NCBI RefSeq assembly: GCF_030063135.1
Contig: NZ_JASISO010000023.1
Location: forward strand, 1 to 64,000
Length of the DNA stretch: 64,000 nucleotides
Direction of reading: 5' to 3'
DNA from: Streptomyces sp. G-G2
Lineage (GTDB): Bacteria; Actinomycetota; Actinomycetes; Streptomycetales; Streptomycetaceae
The notes beneath the pieces are model-generated. The model searched no databases. It saw only the letters and a list, made by a program, of their open reading frames with translations, and was not told the DNA's origin. Positions within the stretch are counted from its first letter, which is position 1. Each line of letters opens with the position of its first letter. The position numbers were made by a program, and so were the translations under genes. Below are positions 61,994 through 64,000 of this stretch, in pieces.

Positions 61994-63703
61994 ATGCGCT
62001 CCAAGCACTCCACGCAGTCCCCTTCGTCCGCCCGCGTCCCCGCCCCGCCCTCCGCCCCGGCCCCCGCCCGGCGCGCGCTCCTCGGCGCTTCCGTCGCCGT
62101 CGCCGGAACCGCGCTGCTCGGCGCCTGTTCCAGCGGCTCCGGTACGGGCTCCGGCATGGACCACGCGTCCATGGGCCACGGATCCGCCGCCGCGCCCCCG
62201 CGCACCCCCGGCGGCTACGTCGACCCCGCCGGGCCCGAGGTCCGGGCCGCCGAGGCCGCCCGCAAGGCCACCGGCCCGGTCACCACGGTCCGGCTGACCG
62301 CCACCGCGACCCCGCTGGACCTCGGCGCGGGCCTGACCGTACGGTCCTGGGCCTACGGCGACCGGCTGCCGGGCCAGGAGGTCCGGGTCACCGCGGGCGG
62401 CACCCTCGCCCTGACCCTGGCCAACCACCTCCCCCAGGCCACCTCCCTGCACTGGCACGGCCTGGCCCTGCGCAACGACATGGACGGGGTGCCCGGGCTG
62501 ACCCAGCGGGACATCGCCCCGGGCGCGGCCTTCGACTACCGCTTCGCGGTCCCGCACCCGGGGACGTACTGGTTCCACCCGCACTCCGGGGTCCAGCAGG
62601 ACCGCGGGCTGTACGCGCCGCTGATCGTCGAGGACCCGAAGGAGCCGCTCGCCTACGACAAGGAGTGGGTGGTGGTCCTGGACGACTGGCTCGACGGGGT
62701 CGACGGCTCCACCCCGGACGCCGTCCTCGCCGAGCTGCGCAAGGGCATGGGCACGGGTACGGGTACGGGTAGGGGCACCAGCACGGGCGGCGGCGGGCAC
62801 GCGGGCCACGACATGGGCGCCATGTCGGCGCCGCCCGCCACGCCCGGCGCCCCCGCCGGGCCCTCCCGCATGCTGATGGGCGGCGAGGGCAGCCCCGTGC
62901 TCGGCAAGGACACGGGTGATGTCGCCCACCCGCACTACCTGGTCAACGGGCGGGTCCCGCAGGATCCGCCGTCCTTCGCCGCCCGCCCCGGCGACCGGAT
63001 CCGGCTGCGGATCGTCAACGCGGGCGGGGACACCGCCTTCCGGATCGCCCTCGGCGGCCACGAACTGACGGTCACGCACACGGACGGCTTCCCGGTCGAG
63101 CACACGAAGACGGGCTCCCTGCTCATCGGCATGGGCGAGCGGTACGACGTACTCGTCACCGCGGGGGACGGGGTGTTCCCGCTCACCGCGCTGGCCGAGG
63201 GCAAGGGCGCGGCGGCCTCGGCCCTCGCGCTGCTGCGCACCGGGACGGGGGCCGCGCCCACCGCCGCGACCCGGCCCGCCGAACTGGCCGGCCCGCCGCT
63301 GACCGCCGACCGGCTGCGGGCGGCGGAACCGGCCGCCCTCGCCGCCCGCGAGCCCGACCGGACGCTGCGGATCAAGCTGACCGGCGGCATGGCGGCGTAC
63401 GACTGGGCCTTCGACGGGCGGCCGTACGCACCGGACCAGCGGCATCCGGTGACGGCAGGTGACCGGGTCCGGCTGGAGTTCGAGAACTCCACCACGATGT
63501 GGCACCCGTTGCACCTGCACGGGCACACCTTCGCGCTCGGCGGGCGGCCCGGCGGGGCCCGCAAGGACACGGCGGCGATCCTGCCCGGCGGGACGCTGAC
63601 GGCCGACTTCGACGCCGACAACCCGGGGCTGTGGATGCTGCACTGCCACAACGTCTACCACTCGGAGGCCGGGATGATGACGGTGCTCGGCTACCAGCGC
63701 TAG
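61994..63703 (+). CDS. Multicopper oxidase
   Basis: A 569-residue exported oxidase. The N-terminus has a twin-arginine-like start (PARRALLGA) and a lipobox-like LLGACSSG, then three cupredoxin domains with copper motifs HWHGL, HPHSGVQ, HPLHLHGHTF and the final HCHNVYHSEAGMM. It oxidises Cu(I), Fe(II) or phenolics with oxygen. A Met/His region (HAGHDMGAM) and a hexanucleotide-coded GTGTG stretch interrupt domain 2. GAGGTG precedes the ATG. The Met/His-rich gene upstream and the theme of copper proteins in this window support copper tolerance. Confidence 0.93.
   Translation: MRSKHSTQSPSSARVPAPPSAPAPARRALLGASVAVAGTALLGACSSGSGTGSGMDHASMGHGSAAAPPRTPGGYVDPAGPEVRAAEAARKATGPVTTVRLTATATPLDLGAGLTVRSWAYGDRLPGQEVRVTAGGTLALTLANHLPQATSLHWHGLALRNDMDGVPGLTQRDIAPGAAFDYRFAVPHPGTYWFHPHSGVQQDRGLYAPLIVEDPKEPLAYDKEWVVVLDDWLDGVDGSTPDAVLAELRKGMGTGTGTGRGTSTGGGGHAGHDMGAMSAPPATPGAPAGPSRMLMGGEGSPVLGKDTGDVAHPHYLVNGRVPQDPPSFAARPGDRIRLRIVNAGGDTAFRIALGGHELTVTHTDGFPVEHTKTGSLLIGMGERYDVLVTAGDGVFPLTALAEGKGAAASALALLRTGTGAAPTAATRPAELAGPPLTADRLRAAEPAALAAREPDRTLRIKLTGGMAAYDWAFDGRPYAPDQRHPVTAGDRVRLEFENSTTMWHPLHLHGHTFALGGRPGGARKDTAAILPGGTLTADFDADNPGLWMLHCHNVYHSEAGMMTVLGYQR
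62751..62775. repeat. ACGGGT microsatellite inside the multicopper oxidase gene
   Basis: Four ACGGGT-like hexanucleotides in tandem code a Gly-Thr repeat (GTGTGTGRGT) before the Met/His loop. Length changes in such a tract would stay in frame. Confidence 0.6.
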
Positions 63704-63801
63704 CCGGTAGCAGCCCGGAATCGGCTTGGGCGGGGGGTGCGGCACGTGGCAGGCTTGAAGATCACGCGCCGCACCTTCACCCGATCACCTGAGGATTTCC
63801 G

Positions 63802-64000
63802 TTGGACCTGAGCAAGCCCTCGAACCCGTCCGAGCCCGAGGACGCGCCCACGTCCGCCCCAGCGCCCGCCCCCGCGCCCGAGCCGACGTCCGGGCCGACG
63901 CCCGAGTCCACCATCGCGCCCGCGCCGACGCCCACCGTGACGACGCCGCCGACGCCCGCGCCCTCCCCCTTCGCGCCGCCCTCGCCCTCCCCCTTCGGAC
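63802..64000 (+). CDS. Proline-rich protein, 5' end only
   Basis: A partial gene reading off the end of the window. TTG 63802 follows a TGAGGA site. The first 66 residues (DLSKPSNPSEPEDAPTS onward) are a Pro/Ala/Thr/Ser low-complexity linker, typical of the N-terminus of Streptomyces membrane or secreted proteins before the functional domain. No family can be assigned. Confidence 0.5.
   Translation, partial: MDLSKPSNPSEPEDAPTSAPAPAPAPEPTSGPTPESTIAPAPTPTVTTPPTPAPSPFAPPSPSPFG

Overview
This window is chromosomal DNA from a high-GC actinomycete, almost certainly a Streptomyces. The signs are very strong third-position GC bias, frequent GTG/TTG starts, many GTGA/ATGA overlaps, GC-rich hairpins without U tracts, and a gene set (glnII, glnE, glnA2, malR/malEFG/aglA) whose order resembles, from memory, the S. 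coelicolor SCO2210-SCO2243 region. I saw no rRNA, tRNA, CRISPR, IS element or prophage. Most of the window is core chromosome with small accessory pockets.

1-5.6 kb: a VIT-family transporter, a SpoIIE-type phosphatase, small proteins, an ArsC-like protein, a small secreted protein with a perfect terminator, then two apparently decaying genes (a DHFR-like protein lacking its middle and an alpha/beta hydrolase lacking its nucleophile Ser and catalytic His). 6.0-10.9 kb: the most unusual block, two convergent genes for secreted poly-asparagine/glycine proteins, one with eight 39-bp repeats and a one-base frameshift, followed by a large LuxR-type ATPase regulator and a small exported protein. 11.0-13.9 kb: an ECF41-type sigma factor with an FAD oxidoreductase as its likely target.

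13.9-18.2 kb: nitrogen control, with glnII behind a well-spaced GlnR box and a GlnRII-like orphan winged-helix regulator. 18.2-29.5 kb: PepSY and Met/His-rich membrane proteins, a tyrosine phosphatase, a sigma-like domain fused to a membrane anchor, a metal-hydrolase/ferredoxin-reductase pair, a PQQ-propeller lipoprotein, and a TetR gene with two tandem palindromic operators.

29.5-46.7 kb: starch and maltodextrin use. Secreted double-domain pullulanase and CBM20 alpha-amylase cut starch outside the cell; MalE-MalF-MalG import maltodextrins; AglA hydrolyses them; MalR (divergent) and a close MalR paralogue that ends the mal operon probably control the set through TTGC/GCAA operators. A cutA gene and a small XRE-regulator module are embedded between amylase and the mal operon. 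46.8-64 kb: a PAP2 protein, a methyltransferase, glnE, a 0.9-kb gene-poor stretch, a PIG-L deacetylase, chloramphenicol phosphotransferase, glnA2, DUF3105/DUF305 genes, a CBS protein, a hydrolase/DUF998 pair, and a small Met/His protein followed by a multicopper oxidase. The window ends inside a proline-rich gene.
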